Below, piece by piece: positions 14,600 through 23,607 of a stretch of DNA of 64,000 nt. The notes under the pieces are model-generated. The model ran no database searches. It was not told the origin of the DNA and was given only the letters and a program-made list of their open reading frames with translations. Both the position numbers and the translations under genes were made by a program. The stretch lies in contig CAJMMD010000002.1 in the NCBI GenBank assembly GCA_905214465.1, positions 57,080 through 121,079 of the forward strand. The letters run 5' to 3'. The stretch's first letter is position 1; every line of letters starts with the position of its first letter. This DNA is from an uncultured bacterium. GTDB lineage: Bacteria; Actinomycetota; Coriobacteriia; Coriobacteriales; Coriobacteriaceae.

Positions 14600-14845
14600 C
14601 TAGTCAAGGTGGGCGGTCCGACCTTCAAGCTGCTTGAAAAGCTCATAAAACGAGCTTTCAAACATGTAATTCGAGCGATGGATTTGGATGAGCTTGCCGG
14701 ACTCGCGCATGAATTTGCGTGCGGTGTTTTCGCTCCAGCCAGTGAGTTCGCGGATATCGTTAACGCGGAGCAACCGATCGCACTGAGCGGCACCAGTGGG
14801 GAAAGTCGGTGTGGACGCCTGAGTGCTAATCTTTGGAGTAGCCAT
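14600..14845 (-). CDS. Excisionase-like small DNA-binding protein
   Basis: 81 residues. The helix-turn-helix LLRVNDIRELTGWSENTARKFMRESGKLIQIHRSNYMFESSFYELFKQLEG has the pattern of MerR-type excisionase domains (recognition helix SENTARKFMRES, then a wing leading to a terminal helix). Location between the integrase and the winged-helix gene on the same strand fits an Xis, which bends att DNA to favour excision. The start MATPKIS is the only good one; a disordered Ser/Thr/Pro stretch precedes the fold. Confidence 0.72.
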   Translation of the reverse strand: MATPKISTQASTPTFPTGAAQCDRLLRVNDIRELTGWSENTARKFMRESGKLIQIHRSNYMFESSFYELFKQLEGRTAHLD

Positions 14846-15063
14846 GATGAGCTATCCTTTCAATGAGGGCCCTCCCTGTGCTTGTAAGACTTACCAGGTT
14901 CATAAGCACTTGGGGGGCCGGTTTCTATGACTACATGCGTAGCCATCTGACAGCTTTAGCATGTATTAAAACTCATTAGTTGTCAATCAAATATAGCATC
15001 TACCTGCGGAAATAGTATTATAGTACCGTAATATTATGAATAAAACGATGAATGAAAAACATG

Positions 15064-16311
15064 CTATTTCTCGCTTCTCTGTATATAGGCGTTGATGAAG
15101 TCTTCGTAGCCTTTAACTGCTTTTATTTCTGATTGTTGAACGAGGCTTGTATACGTTTTGAGCGTGATATTGGGGTCCGCGTGGCCAAGAATACCTTGCA
15201 CGCTTCTAACGTCCGATCCGTTCGCCAGCATAAAAGTGCTTACGCAATGCCTGAGCTGATGCGGGCAGATGCCCTTATATAGTTTTCCGCCAGTCGAATT
15301 ATTCGGCTCATAGATTCCAAGATTGCAGCTAACTGCGAAATCGCGAAACCAATGGTTGAAGATGTAGTTCTTCATGTGACAGACAGTAGGGACCCCTTGC
15401 TCGACAGCAATATCGCTAATGATGGGAGTGCTGCCAGTCTGGGACAGCCCCAGAGAGGCCAGGAGCTCTTTTTGTATGGCTGACCATGATTGAAGACGTT
15501 CGGCCAGGGTTTCTCCAACGGGGATTTTGCGTTGGCTTTCTTGTGACTTGGGTGCCCTCAGTTCATGATCGTTGGTGTACTGCCTGTCAATTTTCAAGGT
15601 TTTATTGGCAGGGTCCCAATCGCGCCATTCGAGGCCCAGCATCTCGCCTTTTCGCATACCCGTATACACTAGTACTAGCGTACCAACAGCTTCGGCGGTG
15701 AGCTCAATGTGTTGAAGATGTGTGCATAGGGTAGCTACTTGCTCGATTGTCAGTGATTCTCTTTTGTTGCGTGGTCTGCGAACATGAACGGTAGCGCAGG
15801 GGTTTCGGTCAATTATTCTCTTTGCGACTGCATTCGACAGAATCTGGCGCAGTTTCGCATTGATTCGTACAAGCTCAGATGGTTTGTATTTTCCCGTACG
15901 ACGAGCTTCGGCATATGTTTCTTCGATTAGATCGGGAGTTAGCCCCTCAATTGTCTGAAACGCACCGAATAGGTCTTCGATATGCCTGCAATCGTACGCT
16001 TCTCTTTCATAGCTCGTTGGCGCAAGCTCGGTGTCCCTATTTTCATGAAAGGCCCAGCAGTAGGACGCAAGCAAAGTGGGCTTTTTAGTTTTAGTGATCG
16101 TGCCAGATGAGTTGATTTCAGCCAGCTTGGCCTGCATTGCAGCCTTAGCTTCTGTTTTAGTCTTGCAACGAACCGTATAAGTTGGGGATCGTTTGTAACG
16201 CCCTGTCTTAGGGTCCTTGACCCCAAGGGAAAAATAATAGCGATAGGTGTTAGGTGATCTCTTGTCTTTCCAACACGTGCCTCTTCCGCTAATTAGTGGC
16301 TGTTCTGACAT
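15064..16311 (-). CDS. int: Tyrosine-type site-specific integrase
   Basis: 415 residues. The N-terminus (residues 10-70) is an arm-binding-like fold (YRYYFSLGVKDPKTGRYKRSPTYTV). Residues about 75-165 are the SAM-like core-binding domain. The catalytic domain has Arg220 (VYTGMRKGEMLGLEW), then HQLRH (about 352), GHADPNITLKTYTSL with the second His and the nucleophile Tyr near 395. All residues of the R-H-R-H-Y set are visible, so it should be active. The gene lies 192 nt inside attR and reads inwards; its target is the 3' end of tRNA-Arg. Confidence 0.95.
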   Translation of the reverse strand: MSEQPLISGRGTCWKDKRSPNTYRYYFSLGVKDPKTGRYKRSPTYTVRCKTKTEAKAAMQAKLAEINSSGTITKTKKPTLLASYCWAFHENRDTELAPTSYEREAYDCRHIEDLFGAFQTIEGLTPDLIEETYAEARRTGKYKPSELVRINAKLRQILSNAVAKRIIDRNPCATVHVRRPRNKRESLTIEQVATLCTHLQHIELTAEAVGTLVLVYTGMRKGEMLGLEWRDWDPANKTLKIDRQYTNDHELRAPKSQESQRKIPVGETLAERLQSWSAIQKELLASLGLSQTGSTPIISDIAVEQGVPTVCHMKNYIFNHWFRDFAVSCNLGIYEPNNSTGGKLYKGICPHQLRHCVSTFMLANGSDVRSVQGILGHADPNITLKTYTSLVQQSEIKAVKGYEDFINAYIQRSEK

Positions 16312-16502
16312 CTTTGCACTCCGTTTCTTTGAATAGTTTTCAACAATTCATTGAGTGCAGTTTAGCTAAAGCTGTTAGTAATATGTTTGTAAAAGCGTAG
16401 GCGCAGCTACCGGAGGTAAAAGACACAAACTGCTATGTTTATCTGCGGTTATATGGTGTTCAATGATGCTTGATGAATAGTAGGGGGTAGCATTAAATCA
16501 TA

Positions 16503-16550
16503 TCTCCTAAAGCGGGTGTCGACGGTTCGAATCCGCCCGGGGGCACCAGA
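16503..16550. repeat. attR: 48-bp direct repeat of the tRNA-Arg 3' end
   Basis: Exact copy of 2864-2911. It marks the right boundary of the element. Only the 3' tRNA half is present, so no second functional tRNA exists here. The region 16312-16502 between int and attR holds no gene. Confidence 0.93.
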
Positions 16551-16558
16551 GATTTGCC

Positions 16559-16593
16559 GAGCCCGGTACCACTACGGTGCCGGGCTCTTCTGG
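16559..16593 (+). terminator. Terminator-like hairpin after attR (copy 1)
   Basis: GAGCCCGGTACC pairs with GGTGCCGGGCTC around a short loop, followed by ttctgg. Probably derived from the tRNA-Arg terminator. Confidence 0.6.
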
Positions 16594-16686
16594 TCTAAAG
16601 GCCGGATTCGGACCGTCGACACCCGCGTCACTTATTTCCCCGCGGGGGGAGTTTTCGAATCCGCCCGGGGGCACCAGAGGAATATC

Positions 16687-16721
16687 GAGCCCGGTACCGC
16701 TACGGTGCCGGGCTCTTCTGG
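16687..16721 (+). terminator. Terminator-like hairpin, probably the original tRNA-Arg terminator (copy 2)
   Basis: Same stem as the copy at 16559 with one base difference. It is outermost from the element, so it is likely the ancestral host copy. Confidence 0.6.
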
Positions 16722-16732
16722 TTCATGCCATG

Positions 16733-16774
16733 TCAAAAATGAAGCGCCCGCTTGCTGGGGGAGCAAGCGGGCGC
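16733..16774 (-). terminator. Intrinsic terminator of the division operon (minus strand)
   Basis: GCGCCCGCTTGCT (16744-16756) pairs with AGCAAGCGGGCGC (16762-16774). Read on the minus strand it is followed by ttcattttt. It lies 53 nt after the pknB stop. Confidence 0.8.
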
Positions 16775-16826
16775 CTGTGAGCGAATATGTTTGCGGCGAG
16801 AGCCGTAATGAACGGTTGGGTTGCGA

Positions 16827-18788
16827 CTAGTTGGTCGTACCGGAATCGTCGCCCGTGCTCGTGCCTGAACCCGAACCCGAGCCAGAAAGTGCAACCGTCA
16901 GCGTAATCGTGCTGTCGGTGGACTGCTTGCCGGTGGGGGAGACGCCCGTGACGGTGGTGTTTTCGTTGCCACTCACGGGGTTGCCGTTCTGATCGCAGAA
17001 CGCGATGTTGTAGAAGCCGGCGTTGTTGAGCGCGGTGACGGCGGCGGAAATGCTCTTGCCGTACAGGTTGCCCGGGACGGTGGCCTTGCCGGACTTCTTG
17101 GCAATGACGACGGTAATCGTGGCGCCGGGCTTCTGCTTGCCACTGGGGTTCCAGCTAATGACGGTGCCCTCGGTGACGGAGTCGTTCTCCTGGTAGCTGA
17201 CGTCGACGCCAAAGCCTGCCATATCGAGGGCGTTGCGCGCCTGGGCCTCGGTCATGTCGGTCAGGTCGGGGACGGACGTGGTATCCGGGCCGCTCGAGAC
17301 CTTGTACGAGATGGTCGTGCCCTTCTCGACTTCCTTACCGGCTTCGGTGCCCTGCTCAAAGACCTGGCCCTCATCGGCCTCGTTGGCCTCCTCGGAGGCG
17401 TTGCCCTTCAGGCCAACGCTTGCCAGCGCGGCTTCTGCCTGGTCCTTGGTCAGGCCGACCAGCCGGGGAACCTCGACCTTCTCGGAGGGCTTGGGGCCCT
17501 TGGAGATTACCAGGTTCACCTTGGTGCCCTTGGCCTTCTTGGTGTTGCCGTTGGGCGTCTGCTCGGCGACCTTGCCCTCGTCGACATCGTCGTTGTAGCT
17601 TTGGTCGATGGTGCCGACCTCGAGGCCGGCTTCCTTGATCTGCTCGACGGCAGTCTGCTGGTCCTTGCCTAGCACATCGGGCACGGTGACCTGCTCGCCG
17701 CCAAAGAGTCCTGTGGCAAAGGCCACCACGATACCGATGACGGCAACGGCTGCCACCACGGCGGCGATGATCTTGTTCTTGTTGGATTTGGGCTTTTCGA
17801 CCTCGTAGGAGCCGGTGGAGCCCGAAACCGAGCTACGGGCGGTATTCTGGCCGCTCACGCCCGAGACGGGACGCACCATGGCGCGCGTCTGATCGGAAAG
17901 CTCGCGAGTCTTGGTGGCGCCCAGCTCACCGGGGGCACCGATGATGCGCGTGGGCTCCGAGATGTTGACGGCACGGCCCGACAGGTAGCTGTTGAGCACC
18001 TGACGCAGCTCGTCGGCGGTCTGGAAGCGGTTTGCCGGGTCCTTCTCCATGCACTTGAGGATGATGCGCTCAAGGTCGGCGTCGACACCGGAGTTGATCT
18101 GGCTCGGCGGAATAGGCAGCTCGTTGACCTGCTTGAGTGCGACCGAGATAGCGTCGTCACCGTCAAAGGGAACGCGGCCGGTGGCGCACTCGTACATCAC
18201 GACGCCCAGCGAGTAGATATCCGAGGTGGGGCCGAGGTCCTGACCACGGGTCTGCTCGGGGCTGACGTAGTGGGCGGTTCCCAGCACGTTGTTGTCTTGC
18301 GTGAGGTGGCTGTTCTTGGCGCGCGCGATGCCAAAGTCCATCACCTTGATGTTGCCGTCTGGCAGCACCATGATGTTCTGCGGCTTAATGTCGCGGTGGA
18401 TGATCTCGTGCTTGTGGGCGACCGAAAGCGCGGAGCTGATCTGCGAGCCGATCTGGGCGACCTTCTTGGGGTCGAGGGCGCCGTGGCTCTTGATGCCGCT
18501 CTTAAGGTCGGTGCCGCGCAGGTACTCCATGACGATGTAATAGGTGTCGCCGTCCTTGCCCCAATCGTAGACGCCCACGATATAGGGGGAGGAGAGACCG
18601 GCTGCTGCCTGGGCCTCCTGCTTAAAGCGTGCGGCGAAGGTTGCGTCGCCAGCATACTGCGGCAGCATGATCTTGACGGCTACCGTGCGGTCGAGGACCT
18701 GGTCCTGCGCACGGTAGACGGTCGCCATACCGCCTGTCCCCACCTTATCCTTGAGGAGGTATCTTCCCCCGAGGACCCTCTGTTCCAT
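16827..18788 (-). CDS. pknB: Ser/Thr protein kinase with PASTA repeats (PknB-like)
   Basis: 653 residues from ATG 18788; the ATG 15 nt earlier overlaps the AGGAG ribosome site. The kinase domain (about residues 6-270) has GTGGMATVY, VAVKIM with the ATP-binding Lys, HRDIKPQNIM and DFGIAR. A juxtamembrane Ser/Thr/Pro region leads to a membrane helix (IIAAVVAAVAVIGIVVAFATGLF). Four extracellular PASTA-like repeats follow (VTVPDVLGKDQQTAVEQI, VEVPRLVGLTKDQAEAAL, TSVPDLTDMTEAQARNAL and a diverged fourth), then a Gly/Ser/Thr tail. PASTA domains sense peptidoglycan fragments, linking wall state to division. It is the last gene of the operon, with a 117-nt gap after the SEDS-PBP gene. Confidence 0.95.
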   Translation of the reverse strand: MEQRVLGGRYLLKDKVGTGGMATVYRAQDQVLDRTVAVKIMLPQYAGDATFAARFKQEAQAAAGLSSPYIVGVYDWGKDGDTYYIVMEYLRGTDLKSGIKSHGALDPKKVAQIGSQISSALSVAHKHEIIHRDIKPQNIMVLPDGNIKVMDFGIARAKNSHLTQDNNVLGTAHYVSPEQTRGQDLGPTSDIYSLGVVMYECATGRVPFDGDDAISVALKQVNELPIPPSQINSGVDADLERIILKCMEKDPANRFQTADELRQVLNSYLSGRAVNISEPTRIIGAPGELGATKTRELSDQTRAMVRPVSGVSGQNTARSSVSGSTGSYEVEKPKSNKNKIIAAVVAAVAVIGIVVAFATGLFGGEQVTVPDVLGKDQQTAVEQIKEAGLEVGTIDQSYNDDVDEGKVAEQTPNGNTKKAKGTKVNLVISKGPKPSEKVEVPRLVGLTKDQAEAALASVGLKGNASEEANEADEGQVFEQGTEAGKEVEKGTTISYKVSSGPDTTSVPDLTDMTEAQARNALDMAGFGVDVSYQENDSVTEGTVISWNPSGKQKPGATITVVIAKKSGKATVPGNLYGKSISAAVTALNNAGFYNIAFCDQNGNPVSGNENTTVTGVSPTGKQSTDSTITLTVALSGSGSGSGTSTGDDSGTTN

Positions 18789-18920
18789 TCCTGCTCCTAA
18801 CATAACTATTCGCTCAACGATGTGTGTAGTACCTACGATGTGGCCGCTGGGGCCGTGTGGCGCGTTGCCGCTAACTCTTCGGCCGCGGCGCGCCTCGGGT
18901 GTCCGATTCGATCATGGGCA

Positions 18921-21791
18921 TCACGCTCCCTGTGCGGCGAGCGCCGCGGTCAGGACGATGCCGGCAATCTTGGCGGCCTTGACGTCATGCTTGTCGTAAT
19001 CCTCTAAGGCCACCGAGATAGCGACCGTGGGTGAATCGTAAGGTGCAAAGCCAACGAACATCGAGTTGACGTTGGTGCCGCCGGTTTCGGCCGAGCCGGT
19101 CTTGCCGGCGACCTTGACGCCGGGGATTTGGGCATCGGTGCCGGTGCCGGACTGGACGACGGCAAGCATGGCCTGCTTGACCTGGTCGGCCGTGGCGGAG
19201 CTGACGGCCTGACCCAGCGAGCGGGACTGCGTGGTCTTGACCACGGTTCCGTCCGGGGCGAGTACCTGGGCTACAAAGTACGGGTCCATGACTACGCCGC
19301 TGTTAGCGATGGCGGCGGCAATCACGGCGTTTTGCATGACGGTGGTCTGCGGGCCGGGCGTGTGGTCCATGCCGACAGGCTGGCCGGCGCCGGCCCAGGC
19401 GGTCTCCCACTCGGTCATGAGCGACGGGTCGGCCATGATGGAGGCCGCGGAGGTCAGGTCCTGGCCGAGCTTTTGGCCGTAGCCAAAGGCGTTGGCAAAC
19501 TGCACGAGCGTGTTTGCGCCAACTTCGTTTGCCACCTGGCCAAAGACGACGTTGGAGGACACGGCAAAGGCCTGCTGCAGGCTGATGGTGCCGTAGCTCT
19601 CGTTGGCATAGTTGGTGACCGGTGCGTTGCCGATGTCCATGGAGCCGGGCGCCTGGTAGGTGCTGGTAAGGCTGGCGGTACCGGTCTCGAGTGCCGCGGA
19701 AAGCGTAACGACCTTAAACGTTGAGCCCGGCGTGTACAGCGCGTCCATGGCGCGATTGTACATGGAGCCGTCCTCGCCGCCGCCCGTCTGCAGCAGGGCA
19801 TCGATGTTGGTGTTGTCGTAGGTGGGCGAGCTGGCACATGCGAGCACCGCGCCGGTACGCGGGTCGATGACCACTACAGCGCCCTTAAAGCCCTTGAGTG
19901 CCTGCTCGGCCGCCGTCTGGATGCGCGAGTCGATGGTGAGCTTGGCGGTGTTGCCCGGCTGGGTCTGGCCCGCGAGCGACGCGATGGCGTTGTTCCAGCT
20001 GGAGTAGTCCTTAGAACCGGTGAGCGTGTCGTTCATGACGCTCTCGATGGCGGTGGTGCCATACTGCTGACTCACGTAGCCAACCACGTGCGCTGCCAGG
20101 TTACCGTTGGGGTAGGAGCGTACGTAGGTGCCGTCCTCCTGCTGCAGCGACTCGGCCAGCGTCACGCCGTCGGACGTGATGATGGAGCCGCGCTGGATGT
20201 ACTTGGAGCGGGCGATGGTGTGGTTGTTGGTCGGCATGTCCTGATAGTCCTTGGCCTTAATGACCTGGACATAGGTGAGGTTGCCGATAAGGATGGCGAA
20301 CAGCGCCGTAAAGGCGAGCACCGCACGGGTTAGACGGTTGGCGAGCGCAACGCGGCCGAGCACACCGGATTCAGGCGTGTCGAGCAGGCGACGGCGCATG
20401 CGCGAGCCGACGGAATGGCTGCCGCTGCCGTAGGAAGACGAGGTGGCAAAGCGCGTGCCCGTCGGGGCGGCGGCAGATGCGACCTGATCATCGGTGATGG
20501 CGGCCATGGTGCCGGTGCCGGTAAGCTCGGCCTCGCGTCCGGTCGCCTCGTCACCGGCGCGCAGCAGGAGCGCGACGATGATAAAGCTCGCCAGCAGCGA
20601 GGAGCCGCCCTGGCTCATAAAGGGCAGGGTGACGCCGGTCAGCGGGATCAGGCGGGTTACGCCGCCAACGATCAAGAAGGCCTGGAAGCTGATGGCGGCC
20701 GTAAGGCCCGTGGCACTAAAGGCGGCAAGGTCGGATTTAGCGCGGGCAGCCGTGGTGAGGCCACGCACGGCAAAGAGCATAAACAGGATGAGCACGGCGC
20801 CGCCGCCCAAAAGGCCCATCTCCTCGCCGATAGCCGAGAAGATAAAGTCGGACTCGACGACGGGGATGTTGTTGGCCATGCCGTTGCCGATGCCAACACC
20901 GACCAGACCGCCATCGGCAAGCGAGAAGAGCGATTGGACGATCTGGTAGCCCTGGCCCTGGGCGTCCTTAAAAGGATCGACCCAAACCTGGAAACGTACC
21001 TGAACGTGAGACAGGAACTTGTAGGCGCCCACGGCTCCAACGGCTAAGAGCGCAAGGCCGATAACGACATACGAAAAGCGTCCCGTGGCAACGTAGAGCA
21101 TCAGCAAGAAGATGGTGTAGAACAGCACGGCCGAACCCAGGTCGCGTTCGAAGACGACGACGAGCAGGCACACACCCCACACGGCAAACAGCGGCAGCAG
21201 CAGTCGCAGGCGAGGGATCTTAAGACCTAAGATCTTGCGGTTGGAGATGGAGAGCAGCTCGCGGTTCTCGGCCAGGTACCCGGCCAGGAACAGCACGATA
21301 AAGACCTTGGCGAACTCGCCAGGCTGGATGGTAAAGCCCGCGATGCGAATCCACAGCTTGGAGCCCGAGATCGTGGTGCCGATAAAGATGGGCAGCATCA
21401 GCAGGATGATGCCGATGATGCCAAAGGTGTACTTGTAGCGCATGACCACGTCGAGGTTTTTGACCAGTGCGAGCGTTCCCACCATCAGGGCCACCGAGAC
21501 AAACAGGATGATGAGCTGTGAGATGGCGAGAGCGGGGGCGAGGCGTGTCACGAACGTGATGCCGATGCCCGAAAGTATAAATACGATGGGTAGGATGGCG
21601 GGGTCGGCGCCGGGCGCCAAGATGCGCACGGCGATATGTGCCGCGGCGAAGGCGGCAAAGAGGCCGATCGGCACGGCGAGCGTCTCAAAGGAGATGGCGG
21701 CGCCCGCGGTGAGCACGTACATCGCATACAGCAGGATGACGGGGAACGCCGAGGCGATTAGCAAGAGCAGCTCGGTGTTGCGGCGACTCAT
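18921..21791 (-). CDS. Fused SEDS glycosyltransferase (FtsW/RodA) and class B penicillin-binding protein
   Basis: 956 residues from ATG 21791 (gggag ahead). Residues about 1-430 are a multi-pass SEDS protein with QPGEFAKVFIVLFLAGYL and ERDLGSAVLFY, the family's catalytic and conserved loops. A linker and a membrane helix (AVLAFTALFAILIGNLTYVQV, about 495) lead to a transpeptidase with STFK (active Ser), SSN and KTG motifs. SEDS proteins polymerise glycan strands and class B PBPs crosslink them, normally as two proteins made from rodA and pbpA. Here one continuous frame joins them; I see no frameshift or stop at the junction. It lies between pstP and pknB. Confidence 0.92.
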   Translation of the reverse strand: MSRRNTELLLLIASAFPVILLYAMYVLTAGAAISFETLAVPIGLFAAFAAAHIAVRILAPGADPAILPIVFILSGIGITFVTRLAPALAISQLIILFVSVALMVGTLALVKNLDVVMRYKYTFGIIGIILLMLPIFIGTTISGSKLWIRIAGFTIQPGEFAKVFIVLFLAGYLAENRELLSISNRKILGLKIPRLRLLLPLFAVWGVCLLVVVFERDLGSAVLFYTIFLLMLYVATGRFSYVVIGLALLAVGAVGAYKFLSHVQVRFQVWVDPFKDAQGQGYQIVQSLFSLADGGLVGVGIGNGMANNIPVVESDFIFSAIGEEMGLLGGGAVLILFMLFAVRGLTTAARAKSDLAAFSATGLTAAISFQAFLIVGGVTRLIPLTGVTLPFMSQGGSSLLASFIIVALLLRAGDEATGREAELTGTGTMAAITDDQVASAAAPTGTRFATSSSYGSGSHSVGSRMRRRLLDTPESGVLGRVALANRLTRAVLAFTALFAILIGNLTYVQVIKAKDYQDMPTNNHTIARSKYIQRGSIITSDGVTLAESLQQEDGTYVRSYPNGNLAAHVVGYVSQQYGTTAIESVMNDTLTGSKDYSSWNNAIASLAGQTQPGNTAKLTIDSRIQTAAEQALKGFKGAVVVIDPRTGAVLACASSPTYDNTNIDALLQTGGGEDGSMYNRAMDALYTPGSTFKVVTLSAALETGTASLTSTYQAPGSMDIGNAPVTNYANESYGTISLQQAFAVSSNVVFGQVANEVGANTLVQFANAFGYGQKLGQDLTSAASIMADPSLMTEWETAWAGAGQPVGMDHTPGPQTTVMQNAVIAAAIANSGVVMDPYFVAQVLAPDGTVVKTTQSRSLGQAVSSATADQVKQAMLAVVQSGTGTDAQIPGVKVAGKTGSAETGGTNVNSMFVGFAPYDSPTVAISVALEDYDKHDVKAAKIAGIVLTAALAAQGA

Positions 21792-21807
21792 AAGCGGCAC
21801 TCCCTTT

Positions 21808-23607
21808 CTAGTTCTTTTCGGAGGCTTCGGCCTCGGCGGACTGTTCGGCGGTTTTCTCGGAATCTGATTCGGAGGTCGATCCCTGATTGGTGTTGTCGCG
21901 AATCGTTTGCGCGTCAATCACCTGGCGGGTCTGCTCCTCGTCGATCTGGTGGCGGTATTTGGATATCGTGTCCTGCGCATCGTCGACACTTGTTTGCGGA
22001 ATGCCCGCCTTGAGGCGGTTTTGCGTGTCTTCGGGCAGGTCGGATAGCTTGATGCTGGTTTCGCTTTCGAGCCAGTGGAGCTTGAGTCCGAGCGGCTTGC
22101 CGGGCAGGCCGCGCCAGACGGCGACATTGCCCTGGTAGGTACCCAGGTAGTACGAGCCGGTGACACCCGTGTAGGCCCAGATGCCAGCTGCCAGCACAAA
22201 GACGAGGGCCAGAATGGCGGCGATAGTAATGTTGCGGCGACGCACGCGCTGCGCCTCGCGCATAACGCCGTCGTCAACCAGGTCAACGACTACTACGGTC
22301 ACGTTGTCGTGGCCGCCGGCGGCAAGCGCCGCGTCCACTAGGTTGTCGACGCAGATTTGCGCGGTTGAGGACTGCGTGGCGATGTTCTCTATATCGCTAT
22401 CGGGAATCATGCTCGAAAGGCCGTCGGAGCACAGGATCAGGCGGTCGCCTTCCTCGATATGCAGAGTGAAGTGGTCGGCATACATGGCGGGGTCCGAGCC
22501 CAGCGCACGGGTGATGACCGAACGGTTGGGGTGGACGCGAGCCTCGTCTGCCGTAATCTCGCCGGCGTCCACGAGTTCTTCCACATAGGAGTGGTCGCGG
22601 GTCACGCGGATGAGCGTGCCCTCGTGGAGCAGGTAGGCGCGCGAGTCGCCCACGTGGGCGATGGCGAGCGTATCGTTTTCGATATAGGCGCAAGTGGCTG
22701 TGCAGCCCATGCCGGGCTTGCCCAGGCCATTCAAGGCGGCCTCGATTACGGCGGCGTTAGCGGCCTCGACGGCTGCCGCCAGGCGTGCGGCGTCGGCGGA
22801 CTGCGGGGCCGTCTTGGCAATAGTCTCAACGGCGATGGAAGAGGCCACCTCGCCGGCAGCGTGACCACCCATGCCGTCGCATACGCAAAAGAGCGGCGAC
22901 TGCACCAGGTAGGAATCCTCATTGTGCGGGCGCACGCAGCCAACGTCGGAGCGGGCGCCCCACATGAGTTGCGTGGTGGTGCCGGCATCATAGGTCGAGT
23001 CGGTCTCGATGCGCTCCTCGGTCAGGGGCTCAAAGCTCATGGTCGAGCCGGGGTCTTTGAGCTTGGCCTCAACGGCGGCAACGTCGATTTCGGCTGTGTC
23101 ACCGGGAGAGACGGTGTCGGTCTCGGCGTTTGATTCGGAATCGCCGGTGTCCGGGGAGTCGGGCTCCTCGGAAACGCGGGCGGTCGGCTCGTCATCTTGC
23201 GGGCTGACGTCTATAGGCTCGGGCGCCGGCGTAGACGCGGGCGCAACCTCGGATGACGGGGCTATGGGAAACGCCGGCGCGGCGGGCTCGGGTGCCGCAA
23301 ACACCGCAGCGCTCTCGTTGATTGCCGCGGCGACGGGCTCTGCAAAGTGAGCCGGCGTCGGGGTTGCTTCGGGCGCTGTGGGCTGATCCGCAGCATGTGC
23401 GCCGATGGGCGCCGCTACGGCATTTTCTTCGTCCTCGTTATCGGCGAGATCAGAAATATCATGCGTGACATGCGAAAGAGGCAGGGAGAACACGGTGTCC
23501 TCGGGTTCCACGGGTGCGGAGCCCGCCGGAGCGGCGTGGGCCGGCGCAGCTGTGGCGGCGGCCGGTGCCTCGGTCATAGTTGCGGACTTGTTCTCCTCGT
23601 CGATCAT
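21808..23607 (-). CDS. pstP: PP2C-type Ser/Thr phosphatase with long acidic N-terminal extension (PstP-like)
   Basis: 599 residues. The PP2C domain (about 205-445) has RPHNEDSYLV, CDGMGGHAAGE, HVGDSRAYLL, CSDGLSSMI and GGHDNVTVVVV, i.e. the full two-metal site. A membrane helix (ITIAAILALVFVLAAGIWAYTGV) and an outside tail of about 130 residues follow. The first 200 residues are Ala/Pro/Glu-rich and probably disordered, unlike typical PstP. The start overlaps the fhaB stop by 4 nt (ATGA), supporting ATG 23607. It reverses kinase signalling in the same operon. Confidence 0.93.
   Translation of the reverse strand: MIDEENKSATMTEAPAAATAAPAHAAPAGSAPVEPEDTVFSLPLSHVTHDISDLADNEDEENAVAAPIGAHAADQPTAPEATPTPAHFAEPVAAAINESAAVFAAPEPAAPAFPIAPSSEVAPASTPAPEPIDVSPQDDEPTARVSEEPDSPDTGDSESNAETDTVSPGDTAEIDVAAVEAKLKDPGSTMSFEPLTEERIETDSTYDAGTTTQLMWGARSDVGCVRPHNEDSYLVQSPLFCVCDGMGGHAAGEVASSIAVETIAKTAPQSADAARLAAAVEAANAAVIEAALNGLGKPGMGCTATCAYIENDTLAIAHVGDSRAYLLHEGTLIRVTRDHSYVEELVDAGEITADEARVHPNRSVITRALGSDPAMYADHFTLHIEEGDRLILCSDGLSSMIPDSDIENIATQSSTAQICVDNLVDAALAAGGHDNVTVVVVDLVDDGVMREAQRVRRRNITIAAILALVFVLAAGIWAYTGVTGSYYLGTYQGNVAVWRGLPGKPLGLKLHWLESETSIKLSDLPEDTQNRLKAGIPQTSVDDAQDTISKYRHQIDEEQTRQVIDAQTIRDNTNQGSTSESDSEKTAEQSAEAEASEKN

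Larger units (their letters stand above)
2864..16550. mobile_element. Integrative and mobilizable element in tRNA-Arg (about 13.6 kb)
   Basis: It is bounded by exact 48-bp att repeats. It encodes a tyrosine integrase next to attR, an excisionase-like protein, a MobC-like protein, a relaxase and a hairpin tract resembling an oriT, but no coupling protein, mating-pore ATPase or phage structural gene. It is therefore best read as mobilizable by a helper rather than self-transmissible. Cargo: CAP-domain surface adhesin, lipoprotein, small membrane peptide, three metallophosphoesterases and a coiled-coil protein. Confidence 0.88.
16526..16721. repeat. 128-bp tandem att/terminator duplication with inverted tRNA fragment
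   Basis: The 25 nt ending the tRNA (16526-16550) recur at 16654-16678. The terminator 16559-16593 recurs at 16687-16721 with one change. Both offsets are 128 bp. Between them, 16604-16626 is an inverted copy (22 of 23) of the tRNA segment from the variable region to the T loop. This looks like the scar of an earlier insertion or excision. Confidence 0.7.

Noticed and set aside
16516..16830. Short frames across attR and the duplicated terminators
   Set aside because: They consist of tRNA tail and hairpin sequence; no ribosome site.
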